From positions 1 to 64,000 of the forward strand of contig NZ_JAAMFM010000012.1 of NCBI RefSeq assembly GCF_013376105.1: DNA of 64,000 bases. Direction: 5' to 3'. This stretch comes from Arthrobacter wenxiniae (GTDB lineage: Bacteria > Actinomycetota > Actinomycetes > Actinomycetales > Micrococcaceae). This document shows, piece after piece, positions 27,822 through 37,384 of the stretch. Made by a program: the position numbers and the translations under genes. The stretch's first letter is position 1. Each line of letters opens with the position of its first letter. The notes below the pieces were generated by a model. It did no database searches, was not told the origin of the DNA, and was given only the letters and a program-made list of their open reading frames with translations.

Positions 27822-30704
27822 GTGGCCAAGGCCCGCGTACACGAGCTTGCAAAAGAGCTCGGCATCACCTCAAAGGAAGCAGTGACCAAACTGCAGGAGC
27901 TCGGCGAATTTGTTCGCTCGGCGTCCTCCACCATTGAGGCCCCCGTCGTGAAGAAGCTTCGCGACGCATTCCCCGTTGCCCCCACGGCAGCGGAGTCCAA
28001 GCCCGCCGCGGCGGCACCTGCCAAGGCAAGGCCGGCCGAAGCCGCGCCGGCGCCCGCCGCCCCCGCCCCGCAGGCAGCACCCGCCCCGCAGGCAGCACCC
28101 GCGGCTGGGGCCTCGGGGCCCGCAATGGTGCCCGGCCCCAAGGCCGCGGCGTCGTCCAAGCCGGCAACGCCCGCCGCTCCGGCACCCGCCGCTCCGGCGC
28201 CCGCTGCCCCGGCAGCACCGGCGCCCGCTGCCCCGGCAGCACCGGCGCCCGCCCCGGCTGCCGGGCCGCGCCCGGGCAACAACCCCTTCGCCTCCTCCCA
28301 GGGCATGCCGCGCTCCGGCCGCCCCGAGCGTGGCGAGAGCCGTGACGGCAACCGTGCCCCGCGTCCCGCCGGTTCCGGCAGTGCGGGCCCCCGTCCGGGC
28401 AACAACCCGTTTGCACCATCCCAGGGCATGCCCCGTCCGGGTGCACCGCGCAGCGCCGAGCCAGGCGCCGGCGGACCCCGTCCGGGCGGCCCCCGCCCCG
28501 GGGCTCCCCGTCCGGGCGCCCCGCGTCCCGCCGGCGCCCCCGGTGCGGGCGGACCCCGTCCGGGCGCCCCGCGTCCCGGCGGTGCCCGCCCCACACCGGG
28601 CATGATGCCCAACCGCACCGAGCGCCCCGCGGCACCCGGCCGCGGCAGCGACCGTCCCGGCGGTGCCGGTCGCGGTCGTCCCGGCGCGCCGGGGGCGACC
28701 CCCGGCGGCGCACCGGGCGGCGCTCCCGCCGGTGGCGGCTTTGGCAAGGGCGGCCGCGGTCGCGGCGGTACCCAGGGCGCCTTCGGCAAGGGCGGCGCAG
28801 GCCGCGGCAAGCAGCGCAAGTCGAAGCGTGCCAAGCGCCAGGAACTGGAGCAGATGAGCGCTCCGTCCCTGGGCGGCGTCAGCGTACCCCGCGGCGACGG
28901 CAGCACCGTTGTGCGCCTGCGCCGCGGCTCCTCAATCACGGACTTTGCCGACAAGATTGAGGCAAATCCCGCAGCACTGGTGACAGTGCTCTTCCACCTG
29001 GGCGAAATGGCCACGGCCACGCAGTCCCTGGATGAAGACACGTTCGCCTTGCTGGGCGAGGAGCTGGGCTACAAGGTCCAGGTCGTTTCCCCCGAGGACG
29101 AAGAGCGCGAACTGCTCAGCAGCTTCGACATCGACTTCGATGCCGAGCTTGAGGCAGAGGGCGACGAAGACCTTGAGGTCCGTCCGCCGGTGGTCACCGT
29201 CATGGGCCACGTGGACCATGGTAAGACCCGCCTGCTGGATGCCATCCGCAAGTCGGACGTTGTGGCCGACGAGCACGGCGGCATCACCCAGCACATCGGC
29301 GCCTACCAGATCGTGCACGATCATGAAGGCATCCCGCGTGAGATCACCTTTATTGACACTCCCGGACACGAGGCGTTCACCGCCATGCGTGCCCGTGGTG
29401 CCAAGGTCACCGACATTGCCATCCTGGTGGTCGCGGCCGATGACGGCGTCATGCCCCAGACCATTGAGGCACTCAACCACGCCCAGGCGGCCAATGTGCC
29501 GATCGTGGTCGCGGTCAACAAGATCGACAAGGACACGGCGAACCCGGAGAAGATCCGCGGCCAGCTGACCGAGTACGGCCTGGTGCCCGAGGAATACGGT
29601 GGCGACACCATGTTCGTTGACGTATCGGCCCGCAACAACATCAATATCGAGGAACTCCTCGAAGCTGTGCTGTTGACGGCAGACGCCGCCCTGGACATGC
29701 GCGCCAACCCGAACAAGGACGCAAGAGGCATCGCGATTGAAGCGAACCTGGACAAGGGCCGCGGTTCCGTGGCCACCGTCCTGGTGCAGTCAGGCACCTT
29801 GCACGTTGGCGACACCATTGTGGCCGGTACGGCCCACGGCCGCGTCCGTGCCATGTTTGACGAGAACGGTGACGCCATCACCGAGGCCGGTCCGTCGCGT
29901 CCGGTCCAGGTGCTGGGCCTGTCCAACGTTCCCCGCGCAGGTGACACGTTCTTCGTCACGGGCGATGAGCGCACGGCCCGCCAGATCGCCGAAAAGCGTG
30001 AGGCTGCCGACCGCAACGCGGCCCTGGCCAAGCGCCGCAAGCGCATCAGCCTGGAGGACTTCGACCAGGCCGTGGCGGAGGGCAAGGTTGACACCCTCAA
30101 CCTCATCCTCAAGGGTGACGTGTCCGGTGCCGTCGAGGCATTGGAAGACTCGCTGCTCAAGATCGATGTGGGCGACAGCGTGCAGCTGCGCGTCATCCAC
30201 CGCGGTGTGGGTGCCATCACGCAGAACGACGTCAACCTGGCCACGGTGGACAACGCCATCATCATCGGCTTCAACGTCAAGCCGGCCGAGCGTGTTGCCG
30301 AACTGGCCGACCGCGAGGGCGTTGACATGCGCTTCTACTCGGTCATCTATGGCGCCATCGATGACATTGAGCTTGCACTCAAGGGCATGCTCAAGCCCGA
30401 GTACGAGGAAGTTGAACTGGGTACCGCGGAAATCCGCGAAGTGTTCCGCTCTTCCAAGTTCGGCAACATTGCCGGCTCGATCGTCCGCTCCGGCACGATC
30501 CGACGCAACTCGAAGGCCCGCGTGCTCCGTGGCGGCAAGGTCATCGGCGAGAACCTCACCGTTGACTCGCTCAAGCGCTTCAAGGATGACGCAACCGAAG
30601 TCCGCACGGACTTCGAGTGTGGTATCGGTTTGGGATCGTTCAACGACCTGCAGGCCGAGGACATCATCCAGACGTTCGAGATGCGCGAGAAGCCGCGCGT
30701 CTAG
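27822..30704 (+). CDS. infB: Translation initiation factor IF-2
   Basis: This 960-residue GTPase delivers fMet-tRNA to the 30S subunit and promotes subunit joining. GTG 27822 has an AGGAG site. An IF2 N-terminal domain (about 1-50, [18 protein letters not shown]) is followed by a 280-residue Ala/Pro/Gly/Arg linker with internal repeats, RPGNNPFA and SQGMPR occurring twice. A second N-domain (about 365-430) precedes the G domain with G1 GHVDHGKT (about 461-468), DTPGH and NKID. Domains II to IV complete the protein. The linker is encoded by GC-rich tandem repeats around 28066-28256, so its length may vary between strains. Confidence 0.98.
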   Translation: MAKARVHELAKELGITSKEAVTKLQELGEFVRSASSTIEAPVVKKLRDAFPVAPTAAESKPAAAAPAKARPAEAAPAPAAPAPQAAPAPQAAPAAGASGPAMVPGPKAAASSKPATPAAPAPAAPAPAAPAAPAPAAPAAPAPAPAAGPRPGNNPFASSQGMPRSGRPERGESRDGNRAPRPAGSGSAGPRPGNNPFAPSQGMPRPGAPRSAEPGAGGPRPGGPRPGAPRPGAPRPAGAPGAGGPRPGAPRPGGARPTPGMMPNRTERPAAPGRGSDRPGGAGRGRPGAPGATPGGAPGGAPAGGGFGKGGRGRGGTQGAFGKGGAGRGKQRKSKRAKRQELEQMSAPSLGGVSVPRGDGSTVVRLRRGSSITDFADKIEANPAALVTVLFHLGEMATATQSLDEDTFALLGEELGYKVQVVSPEDEERELLSSFDIDFDAELEAEGDEDLEVRPPVVTVMGHVDHGKTRLLDAIRKSDVVADEHGGITQHIGAYQIVHDHEGIPREITFIDTPGHEAFTAMRARGAKVTDIAILVVAADDGVMPQTIEALNHAQAANVPIVVAVNKIDKDTANPEKIRGQLTEYGLVPEEYGGDTMFVDVSARNNINIEELLEAVLLTADAALDMRANPNKDARGIAIEANLDKGRGSVATVLVQSGTLHVGDTIVAGTAHGRVRAMFDENGDAITEAGPSRPVQVLGLSNVPRAGDTFFVTGDERTARQIAEKREAADRNAALAKRRKRISLEDFDQAVAEGKVDTLNLILKGDVSGAVEALEDSLLKIDVGDSVQLRVIHRGVGAITQNDVNLATVDNAIIIGFNVKPAERVAELADREGVDMRFYSVIYGAIDDIELALKGMLKPEYEEVELGTAEIREVFRSSKFGNIAGSIVRSGTIRRNSKARVLRGGKVIGENLTVDSLKRFKDDATEVRTDFECGIGLGSFNDLQAEDIIQTFEMREKPRV

Positions 30705-30717
30705 GATCGTCTCAAGA

Positions 30718-30818
30718 GGCGGGGCGCCTCCAAGTTGTTGGGGGGCGCCCCGCCCCTTCGGGTGGCCGCTCGGGACTTGCGTCCTGAGCGGCCACGCTCC
30801 CTGGCGCCCCCACAACTT
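30718..30818 (+). terminator. Nested hairpins in the infB-rbfA spacer
   Basis: Stem 1 is GGCGGGGCGCC (30718-30728) with GGCGCCCCGCC (30744-30754). Stem 2 has 15 base pairs, 30762-30776 with 30781-30795, and a TTGC loop. Part of stem 1 (30732-30749) can instead pair with 30803-30818 around stem 2. There is no T-run. This may be a transcriptional terminator or attenuator between infB and rbfA, or a processing site; the alternative pairings suggest regulation. Confidence 0.5.
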
Positions 30819-30928
30819 TCCGGCTTCCGTCGTAGACCCGCCTTGGTCTCACGGAACGGATCTGGACATGGACAGTCGCTGAACCGCGGCGGCCGTCTAC
30901 CGTCCCCTTTATCCTTTAGGAGAACACC

Positions 30929-31363
30929 ATGGCTGATTCAGCCCGCGCCGCCAAGCTGGCCCAGCGCATCAAGGTTGTTGTGGCCGAAGGCCTCCGCCGC
31001 CGGGTCAAGGACCCGCGCGTCGAAGGCATCACCGTCACCGACGCCCGTGTCACGAACGACCTCCAGCACGCCACCGTCTACTACACGGTCTTGGGCGACG
31101 AGACAGCCCAGTCCGAGGCCAAGACAGGACTCGAGCGCGCCAAGGGCGTGCTCCGTGCCGAGGTGGGCAGGAACATCACGGTGCGCCTGACGCCCACCCT
31201 TGAGTTCGTGGCGGATGAAATCCCCGTCAACGCCTCCAACCTGGAAGCCCTGCTCCGCGTGGCGAAGGAGCGCGACGCCAAGCTGGCCGAGCTCTCCGCC
31301 AACGCCGAGTTCGCCGGCGACGCGGACCCGTACAAGAAGGACGAAGAGGACGAGGACGCCTAG
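30929..31363 (+). CDS. rbfA: Ribosome-binding factor A
   Basis: This 144-residue cold-response factor binds the 30S subunit and helps 16S rRNA 5'-end maturation. The KH-like fold pattern is clear: ARAAKLAQRIKVVVAEGLR, VKDPRVEGITVTDARVTND, the central strand HATVYYTVLG, and RAEVGRNITVRLTPTLEFV. The C-terminal tail is acidic (KKDEEDEDA). An AGGAG site precedes ATG 30929. The roughly 220-base structured gap after infB is longer than elsewhere in the operon. Confidence 0.96.
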   Translation: MADSARAAKLAQRIKVVVAEGLRRRVKDPRVEGITVTDARVTNDLQHATVYYTVLGDETAQSEAKTGLERAKGVLRAEVGRNITVRLTPTLEFVADEIPVNASNLEALLRVAKERDAKLAELSANAEFAGDADPYKKDEEDEDA

Positions 31364-31379
31364 TCCCGGGCACGACGGC

Positions 31380-31413
31380 GGCCGGCCACCTTTTGCAGGA
31401 AAGGTGGCCGGCC
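31380..31413. terminator. Bidirectional terminator between rbfA and the ScyD-like gene
   Basis: A perfect 14-base stem, GGCCGGCCACCTTT (31380-31393) with its complement at 31400-31413, closes a six-base loop. It lies just after rbfA and downstream of the convergent ScyD-like gene, and has TTTT or AAA flanks that suit both directions. Confidence 0.7.
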
Positions 31414-31511
31414 CGTTCGCTGCCTTCCATGCCTCCCAAGCCTGCCAAGCCTCGCACGCTCGGTTCGGGACCCCCGGCAGCTCCCTTACCGGCGCTTCGT
31501 GAGTACCAACT

Positions 31512-32618
31512 TCACCTCAGCCGCATCGTGACCAGGCTGCCTCCGTTCTCTTCGTCCAATGCGCCGGTGACTGCCGCCAGGGTGGTGCCCCTGACGGCAA
31601 CGTCGGCGGCCATCGCGGCAGGCAGCACCGTCGTGGCCTTGCCGTTCTTGACCACGGAGACGCCGTCGCCGAAGAGCTGGGCGACGTAGACGTTGTTTTT
31701 GCCGTCCACGGCGATCCCGGTGGGCGCTGCCAACCCTTGTGCCACGAGCTGCGTCGTGCCGCTGTGCACGTTCATCCGGTATGCCTTGCCGACCCCCAGG
31801 CTTTCACCCGGTACGCCGGGCAGCACGGTGTAGTAGAGCCACTGTCCGCTGAGCGTGATGTCCGTGGGCACCGCCTGGGCGTAGTACTTCAGCCCCACCA
31901 TGCACTGCGGGATGTCCATGCCCATCCCGGCGGCCATGGCAACCACCTGCGCGTCGATGGTGATGGGTTCGGCGGGCAGGACCTTGACGAGCTTGACCTT
32001 GCCCGTATCTGTCACGTGCAGGATGCTGTTGGCACCTGCGTCGGCCACGTACACTCCGCCGTTGACGGGCACGGAGGCGTACGGGTGCGAGAAGACTTCG
32101 CCGGCGGTCTGCAGGTACGGTGCCTGGGCGAGGCAGGCCGGCGCGGCGTCGCGGACGCCGTAGACGGTCTTGCCGTCGGGGTTGTGGGCACCTTCAAAGA
32201 CGCTCAGGTCCGCGATCTGGCGGGTGTTGCCGCGGTGGTCGATGCTCATGAGCCGCGCCGGCAGCAGTTCCGCCCCCGGCTCCGGGCCCGTACCCTGGTC
32301 GTTGTTGAAGTAGTACGTGGTGCCGTCCCGGTGCGAGACGCCGCCAATCTCCTGTCCCGGCGCGCTGACCACGGTGGTCTTCACGCCCTTGGCGGAAATG
32401 CTGGTCAGCTTCCCGACAAACGATTCCGTCACCAGGTAGCTGCCCTTCGGCCCGAAAGCGACCTTCAGCGGGCTGATCAACTGGGACGCCACGACCGTGG
32501 CGGGCGTGGGGTGGTGCTTCTTGGCATGGTGGCTGCCCTGATGTGCCGCGGCGGGTCCTGCCGCCACGGCGATTGCCAACACGCCCGCGGCTGCTGCCGC
32601 GGCTATTCTTGACCTCAT
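31512..32618 (-). CDS. Secreted ScyD/ScyE-like beta-propeller protein
   Basis: This 368-residue secreted protein starts at ATG 32618 after an AAGGGA site. A signal peptide (MRSRIAAAAAAGVLAIAVAA...AHQ, cleavage near residue 25) is followed by a His/Lys-rich stretch. The repeated strands, for example NGGVYVADAGANSILHV and AVDGKNNVYVAQLFGDGVSVV, form NHL/SMP-30-like propeller blades. Family members named ScyD/ScyE lie in cyanobacterial scytonemin clusters, but in actinobacteria such proteins are of unknown function. It is convergent to rbfA and divergent from truB, apparently an insertion in the rbfA-truB linkage. Confidence 0.85.
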   Translation of the reverse strand: MRSRIAAAAAAGVLAIAVAAGPAAAHQGSHHAKKHHPTPATVVASQLISPLKVAFGPKGSYLVTESFVGKLTSISAKGVKTTVVSAPGQEIGGVSHRDGTTYYFNNDQGTGPEPGAELLPARLMSIDHRGNTRQIADLSVFEGAHNPDGKTVYGVRDAAPACLAQAPYLQTAGEVFSHPYASVPVNGGVYVADAGANSILHVTDTGKVKLVKVLPAEPITIDAQVVAMAAGMGMDIPQCMVGLKYYAQAVPTDITLSGQWLYYTVLPGVPGESLGVGKAYRMNVHSGTTQLVAQGLAAPTGIAVDGKNNVYVAQLFGDGVSVVKNGKATTVLPAAMAADVAVRGTTLAAVTGALDEENGGSLVTMRLR

Positions 32619-32853
32619 TTTTGTTCCCTTGGGGAGGGCCCGGTGATGACGGGCGGAGCGATGAAGGGGACCCGCCCGCCTCAGGCAGTGGCTGTGCGGC
32701 AACGGGCCAGACACGCGCGGCCGATGCCGGCCCGGTGAACTGGATGTTGCCCCAGCATCAACTCTCCACAAGACGCCGTCCGGGTGGGACCGGACGCGTC
32801 GGCCCAGCCTATGTGATGGTCGTCACAGGGTCAAGCATTTGTTTCCCGCCCGA

Positions 32854-32859
32854 TATACT
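32854..32859 (+). promoter_or_regulatory. Possible leaderless promoter of truB
   Basis: TATACT at 32854-32859 ends 7 bases before the GTG of truB, the spacing expected for a leaderless transcript. No ribosome binding site is present between. The -35 region is poor, and the evidence is limited to spacing and the box. Confidence 0.4.
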
Positions 32860-32866
32860 TCAAAGC

Positions 32867-33787
32867 GTGCTTTCCGGACTGGTAATCGTTGACAAACCGC
32901 AGGGATGGACCAGCCATGACGTGGTTGGCCGGATGCGGAGGCTTGCGGGGACCCGTAAAGTGGGCCACGCCGGCACGCTGGACCCCATGGCCACGGGCGT
33001 TCTGGTGGTGGGCGTCAACAAGGCCACCCGGCTGCTGACCTACATTGTGGGCACCACGAAGGCATATGACGCCACCATCCGGCTGGGCGCCACCACCGTC
33101 ACGGACGACGCCGAGGGTGAGCTTGTGCACACCGGCTCGACGGCGGCCGTCACCGACGCCGCAATCCGTGCCGGCGTCGCGGCCCTCACCGGGGCCATCA
33201 GCCAGGTCCCCAGCAGCGTCAGCGCCATCAAGGTCAACGGGGAACGCGCCTATGCCCGCGTCCGCTCCGGCGAGGACGTCAAGCTCGCGGCCCGGCCCGT
33301 CACCATCCACTCCTTTGACGTCCTGGGCATCCGCCGCGGCGCACACGAAGGCGGTGCGCACGCCGGGACCGAGTACATCGACGTGGACGCCACGGTTGAA
33401 TGTTCCTCCGGCACCTACATCCGCGCCCTGGCCCGCGACCTGGGCGCCGGGCTTGGCGTGGGCGGCCACCTGACCGCGCTGCGGCGCACCAGGGTCGGCC
33501 CGTATTCGATCGGCCAGGCACGGACCCTGGAGCAGCTGGCCGCGGACCTGCGCCTCCTCGACATCGCCGACGCCGCCCGCGCGCTAATGCCCGTGCGGGA
33601 ACTGACGGCGGAAGAGGCCGTGGAACTGTCCTTCGGCCGTCGCATCGCGGCCAGCCCGGACGGCCTGCACACGGCCGCCAACCCTGCCGCCGCGTTCGCC
33701 CCCGACGGCACGCTCGCGGCCCTGCTGGCCGACGCCGGAAGCTACGCGAAACCGGTGCTGGTCTTCCCCCGGGAGTCCGCCCAGTGA
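32867..33787 (+). CDS. truB: tRNA pseudouridine(55) synthase
   Basis: This 306-residue enzyme makes pseudouridine 55 in the T-loop of tRNAs. The start GTG 32867 gives the typical VLSGLVIVDKPQGWTSHDVV. The catalytic Asp is in GHAGTLDPMATGVL, about residue 42. KAYDATIRLG and the RNA-binding motif CSSGTYIRALARDLG are present, and a C-terminal domain follows. It is fifth in the conserved translation block, but separated from rbfA by a divergent secreted-protein gene, so it has its own promoter. Downstream membrane-protein genes overlap its stop. Confidence 0.96.
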   Translation: MLSGLVIVDKPQGWTSHDVVGRMRRLAGTRKVGHAGTLDPMATGVLVVGVNKATRLLTYIVGTTKAYDATIRLGATTVTDDAEGELVHTGSTAAVTDAAIRAGVAALTGAISQVPSSVSAIKVNGERAYARVRSGEDVKLAARPVTIHSFDVLGIRRGAHEGGAHAGTEYIDVDATVECSSGTYIRALARDLGAGLGVGGHLTALRRTRVGPYSIGQARTLEQLAADLRLLDIADAARALMPVRELTAEEAVELSFGRRIAASPDGLHTAANPAAAFAPDGTLAALLADAGSYAKPVLVFPRESAQ

Positions 33788-34188
33788 CCGTGGACGGCTG
33801 GTTTTACGTTGGGCTGGTGGTGGGCCTGGCCTCCACCATCATCTGCGTCGTTGCGGCGGTGACCAGGAAGAAACCCAACGACATCACCCTGGTCTCGCTG
33901 GCCGGCGTCGAACTTTTCATCCTCGTGTATGCGGGCGCCTCCCTGGTCCGACTGGCCACGGGGGAGCACCTGGCGGGTGCCGGCTGGGAGTTTTGGGGCT
34001 ACATGTTCACCGCGGCCGCCCTGCCCGTGGCCGGCTTCTACTGGGCCATGATGGAACGGACGTTTTGGTCCAACTACGTCATGGGGGCCGTGGGCGTGAC
34101 CGTGGTGGTCATGATGGCCCGCATGGCACAGATTTGGTACGGCCTGAGTCCGGCCGTACAGCACCTGCAACCTGGAATTGGACAATGA
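33784..34188 (+). CDS. Integral membrane protein, unknown
   Basis: This 134-residue protein starts at GTG 33784, overlapping the truB stop by GTGA. Four hydrophobic segments are visible (residues 7-27, 39-58, 73-91 and 95-117). No catalytic motif is seen. It is translationally coupled to the next gene by ATGA. The pair lies between truB and ribF, a position often held by small membrane proteins in Micrococcaceae. Function is not known. Confidence 0.75.
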   Translation: MTVDGWFYVGLVVGLASTIICVVAAVTRKKPNDITLVSLAGVELFILVYAGASLVRLATGEHLAGAGWEFWGYMFTAAALPVAGFYWAMMERTFWSNYVMGAVGVTVVVMMARMAQIWYGLSPAVQHLQPGIGQ

Positions 34189-34634
34189 AGAACAAGTTAA
34201 GCAATACCGGCGGCACCCCGGACGCGCCGGCACCGGGCCGGACCACGGGCGCGGGGCGGCTCCTGATCACCGTGTACGGCATTTTCGCCATCTCCGCCAG
34301 CGCCCGTGCCGGGTTCCAAATCGCCACGGCCTTCAAGGACGCGCCCCTGGCGTACCTGCTCTCCGCCTTCGCCGCGGCCGTCTACATCGTGGCGACCGTG
34401 TCGCTGGCACGCCGCGGGCACAAGTGGGCCGTGGCCGCCACGGTGTCCATCTGCATTGAACTGGCCGGCGTGCTGGTGGTGGGACTGCTCAGCGTCTTTG
34501 ACGCCCGCGCATTCCCGCACGCCACCGTGTGGAGCATGTTCGGGCAGGGCTACGGCTACGTGCCGCTGGTCCTGCCGCTGGTCGGCCTGTGGTGGCTCTA
34601 CCGCCACCGCGACCGCGCGGCAGCCCCGAAGTGA
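34185..34634 (+). CDS. Integral membrane protein, unknown
   Basis: This 149-residue protein starts at ATG 34185, overlapping the previous stop. A polar N-terminus of about 24 residues is followed by four hydrophobic helices and a short basic tail (YRHRDRAAAPK). The aromatic and Gly-rich segment FGQGYGYVPLVLPLVG lies before the last helix. It is coupled to the preceding membrane protein and to the GNAT gene downstream by GTGA. Not recognised; likely a partner of the preceding protein. Confidence 0.75.
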   Translation: MKNKLSNTGGTPDAPAPGRTTGAGRLLITVYGIFAISASARAGFQIATAFKDAPLAYLLSAFAAAVYIVATVSLARRGHKWAVAATVSICIELAGVLVVGLLSVFDARAFPHATVWSMFGQGYGYVPLVLPLVGLWWLYRHRDRAAAPK

Positions 34635-35821
34635 GCGCGCCCGCCTTGGAACGCACGACGCCGGACCTCCCCCGGGGCGGCGGGCCCACCTCCCTGCGCC
34701 GGTTCACGGCGGCCGACGCCGCCGCCTTTGCCGCAATCCACCAGGACCCCCTCAACGTGAAGTGGGCCGGCGCGGATCCGGGAATGACGGTGGAGCGTGC
34801 CGCGGCGCTAATCTCGGGCCCCATCGCCGAAGGCTGGGACGACGGGTCCCTGCTGCGCTTTGCCATCGTGGAGGAACTCCGCGGCGGGGCCGCCGTCATT
34901 GGCACGGTCAGCCTCCAGGACGTCCAGCGCCCGCCGGCCGGAGGAGCTGCCTCCGTCGGCATCAAGCTGCTGGCCACGGGCCGGGGCCGGGGGAGCGGGC
35001 GCCGCGCCGTGGAGCTCGCCTGCGACTATGCCTTCGGCGCCCTGGGGCTCTCCGTGCTGCACTGGCGCACCACGGTGGGCAACCATGCCAGCCGGGCGCT
35101 GGCGGAACGCTGCGGCTTCCGGCTCGTAGCCGAAATCCCCGGCCACGGCCACGTCGACGGCGAAATCGCCGACGGCTGGGTGCTGGTGCGGGAAGCGGCA
35201 CCCGCGCCCGCCGGGCCCGACGCCCCGGAGCTGCAGGTTCAGGCCGTGGTGCCGCGCCTCACCGACGGCTCCGTGCTGCTGCGTGCCCTGCGGGATTCGG
35301 ACGCCGAGCAACTGGTGGCCAACTGCTCCGACCCCGAGGCCGTCCGCTGGACGACCGTGCCGCTGGGCTACACGCGCGGGCACGCGGCCCACTTCATCCA
35401 CACCATTGCACCAGATGGCTGGCGCAGCGGCGCCACCCTGACCTTTGCCGTTGCGGACCGCGCCACCGACGGGCTGCTGGGCACGGTGGACCTGCAGTGC
35501 AAGCACCCGGGGGCGGCGGCTGTCGGCATAAACTTTGGCGAGCACGCGCGCGGCACGGGCGCGGCGGAAAGGGCCGTGCGGCTGCTGGCCGACCATGCGT
35601 TCAACCAGCTCAACCTCAGCTACCTGCACTGGTCCGCCATGGTGCCCAACTGGGGCAGCCGCAAGCTTGCCTGGAAGCTGGGGTTCACCCTGGAGGGCCA
35701 GGTCCGAGGCGGGTTCAACAACCGCGGGACGCCCGCCGACCGGTGGATCCTGACGCTTGCCGCCACCGATCCGCGCACGCCGCAGGGGCCCTGGGACGGG
35801 CCGCCGGCCGCCAGGCGGTAA
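34631..35821 (+). CDS. Tandem GNAT acetyltransferase (RimJ/RimL-like)
   Basis: This 396-residue protein is built from two GNAT domains. The first (about 20-195) has RFTAADAAAFAAIH, the acetyl-CoA loop region ATGRGRGSGRRAVELA and LHWRTTVGNHASRALAERCGF. The second (about 210-385) has LRALRDSDAEQLV, EHARGTGAAERAVRLL and LHWSAMVPNWGSRKLAWKLGF. Both fit the RimJ/RimL subgroup that acetylates N-termini or small amines. A tandem arrangement is less common than a single domain. GTG 34631 overlaps the previous stop. The acceptor is unknown. Confidence 0.85.
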   Translation: MSAPALERTTPDLPRGGGPTSLRRFTAADAAAFAAIHQDPLNVKWAGADPGMTVERAAALISGPIAEGWDDGSLLRFAIVEELRGGAAVIGTVSLQDVQRPPAGGAASVGIKLLATGRGRGSGRRAVELACDYAFGALGLSVLHWRTTVGNHASRALAERCGFRLVAEIPGHGHVDGEIADGWVLVREAAPAPAGPDAPELQVQAVVPRLTDGSVLLRALRDSDAEQLVANCSDPEAVRWTTVPLGYTRGHAAHFIHTIAPDGWRSGATLTFAVADRATDGLLGTVDLQCKHPGAAAVGINFGEHARGTGAAERAVRLLADHAFNQLNLSYLHWSAMVPNWGSRKLAWKLGFTLEGQVRGGFNNRGTPADRWILTLAATDPRTPQGPWDGPPAARR

Positions 35822-35880
35822 TCTTGAAAAGTCTGCCCGCGGGCAGCTTGCCGGCACGCCAAACGCAAGAGGATGAGCAA

Positions 35881-36825
35881 GTGCACATATGGAACACACT
35901 GGAGCAGGTGCCGGCGGGGTTCGGCCCCAGCGTGGTCGCGCTGGGAAACTTTGACGGGCTGCACCGGGGGCACCAGCAGGTGCTCGGACTGGTCAAGGCC
36001 GAGGCCGTGCGCCGCGGCGGGCAGGCCATTGCCCTGACCTTTGACCCGCACCCGGCGCTGGTGCACCGGCCGGAGACGGCCCCGGCGCAGATCATGGGCC
36101 TGGCGGACAAGCTGGCCGCCATGGAGAAGCTGGGCATGGACGGCGTGCTGGTGGTTCCCTACACCCTGGAATTCGCCCAGCAGACGCCGGAGGAGTTTGT
36201 CCGCAACGTCTTCGTTGACACCCTCGGCGCCCGCGCCGTGGTGGTGGGCCACGACGTCCGCTTCGGCCGGGGCAACTCCGGTGACCTGGCGGCCATGGTG
36301 GCGCTCGGCACCCAACTTGGATTCGACGTCGTGCCTGTCCAGGACGAAGGCCACGACCGCCGCTGGTCCTCCACATGGGTGCGGGAGGCCTTGGCCAAGG
36401 GCGACGTCGACACCGCCGCCGAGGTCCTGGGCCGCTGGCACAGCATGAGCGGGGAGGTGGTGCACGGGGCCGCGCGCGGGCGTGCCCTGGGCTTCCCGAC
36501 GGCGAACCTCTCACCGGACGCCTGCGGCATCATCCCGGCCGACGGCGTCTACGCCGGCTGGCTGACCGACCAGCACGGCCACCGGTGGCGGGCCGCGATC
36601 TCCGTCGGATCGAACCCCACCTTCGTGGGCGTCAGCCGGCAGGTCGAGGCCTTCGTCATCGGGCGCCCGGAAGAGCCAGTGGAGGCCTTTGACCTGTACG
36701 GCCAGCGCGTGGTGGTGGAATTTGTCCGGCGGCTGCGCGGCATGGTGACGTACACCGGCCCCGAGGCGCTCATTGAGCAGATGCACCAGGACGTGGACCA
36801 AAGCCGGGAAATCCTGCAGGGCTGA
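35881..36825 (+). CDS. ribF: Bifunctional riboflavin kinase/FAD synthetase
   Basis: This 314-residue enzyme phosphorylates riboflavin to FMN and adenylates FMN to FAD. GTG 35881 has a GAGGA site. The N-terminal adenylyltransferase domain shows ALGNFDGLHRGHQQVL and VGHDVRFGRGNSGD. The C-terminal flavokinase domain has GRALGFPTANLSP at about residues 200-212 and the catalytic region VEAFVI. Its position between truB and rpsO is the standard actinobacterial order. No FMN riboswitch is seen upstream. Confidence 0.96.
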   Translation: MHIWNTLEQVPAGFGPSVVALGNFDGLHRGHQQVLGLVKAEAVRRGGQAIALTFDPHPALVHRPETAPAQIMGLADKLAAMEKLGMDGVLVVPYTLEFAQQTPEEFVRNVFVDTLGARAVVVGHDVRFGRGNSGDLAAMVALGTQLGFDVVPVQDEGHDRRWSSTWVREALAKGDVDTAAEVLGRWHSMSGEVVHGAARGRALGFPTANLSPDACGIIPADGVYAGWLTDQHGHRWRAAISVGSNPTFVGVSRQVEAFVIGRPEEPVEAFDLYGQRVVVEFVRRLRGMVTYTGPEALIEQMHQDVDQSREILQG

Positions 36826-36846
36826 CCGGAGCGACACCGCGCCCGC

Positions 36847-36877
36847 TTCGACTTAACGGCTTCATCTGCCGTAAACT
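36847..36877 (+). promoter_or_regulatory. Putative rpsO promoter
   Basis: TTCGAC (36847-36852), 19 bases and TAAACT (36872-36877) lie about 100 bases before rpsO. The leader between them and the gene contains short inverted segments that could take part in S15 autoregulation. The spacing is longer than ideal. Confidence 0.35.
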
Positions 36878-36984
36878 AGGGGATTGAGTCCGGCTGCAGT
36901 CCGTGGTGGCTGGATTCCGCCGTGTTCGGGGGTTCCCTTGAATGCGGTGACACCACGTTCACGGCACATCAATAGGAGTTACTT

Positions 36985-37254
36985 GTGGCACTTGAAGCCG
37001 CTGTAAAGCAAGAAATCATGCAGGCTTTCGCAACCAGCGAAGGTGACACTGGTTCGCCTGAGGTTCAGATCGCGATGCTCTCACGCCGCATCTCGGACCT
37101 GACCGAGCACCTGAAGATGCACAAGCACGACCACCACACCCGCCGCGGCCTCATGGCCCTGGTTGGCCGCCGTCGTCGCCTGCTCAGCTACCTGAAGGAC
37201 ACTGACATCACGCGCTACCGTACGCTCATCGAGCGCCTCGGCCTGCGCCGCTAG
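36985..37254 (+). CDS. rpsO: 30S ribosomal protein S15
   Basis: This 89-residue rRNA-binding protein nucleates the central domain of 30S. GTG 36985 follows TAGGAG. The sequence shows S15 hallmarks: [20 protein letters not shown], then [15 protein letters not shown] and [12 protein letters not shown]. It precedes pnp, the usual pairing, with a strong hairpin directly after its stop. The repressor function of S15 on its own mRNA is known in other bacteria but is not shown here. Confidence 0.98.
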   Translation: MALEAAVKQEIMQAFATSEGDTGSPEVQIAMLSRRISDLTEHLKMHKHDHHTRRGLMALVGRRRRLLSYLKDTDITRYRTLIERLGLRR

Positions 37255-37264
37255 CATGGTGTGG

Positions 37265-37301
37265 GAGGCGGCCTTCCCCGCGCTGCGGGGGAGGCCGCCT
37301 T
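37265..37301 (+). terminator. Strong hairpin terminator after rpsO
   Basis: A 16-base stem, 37266-37281 with 37285-37300, has a three-base loop, one G-T pair and no mismatch. It begins 11 bases after the rpsO stop. No T-run. It probably ends most rpsO transcripts and may also be an RNase III or PNPase target. Confidence 0.75.
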
Positions 37302-37384
37302 CACAGTATTGACGCCAGGCGGCGCGCACCCGCGCACCGGCCCGGCAGCTTGAGCCAAGGACGCCAACCGTCCGCCGCGCATTC

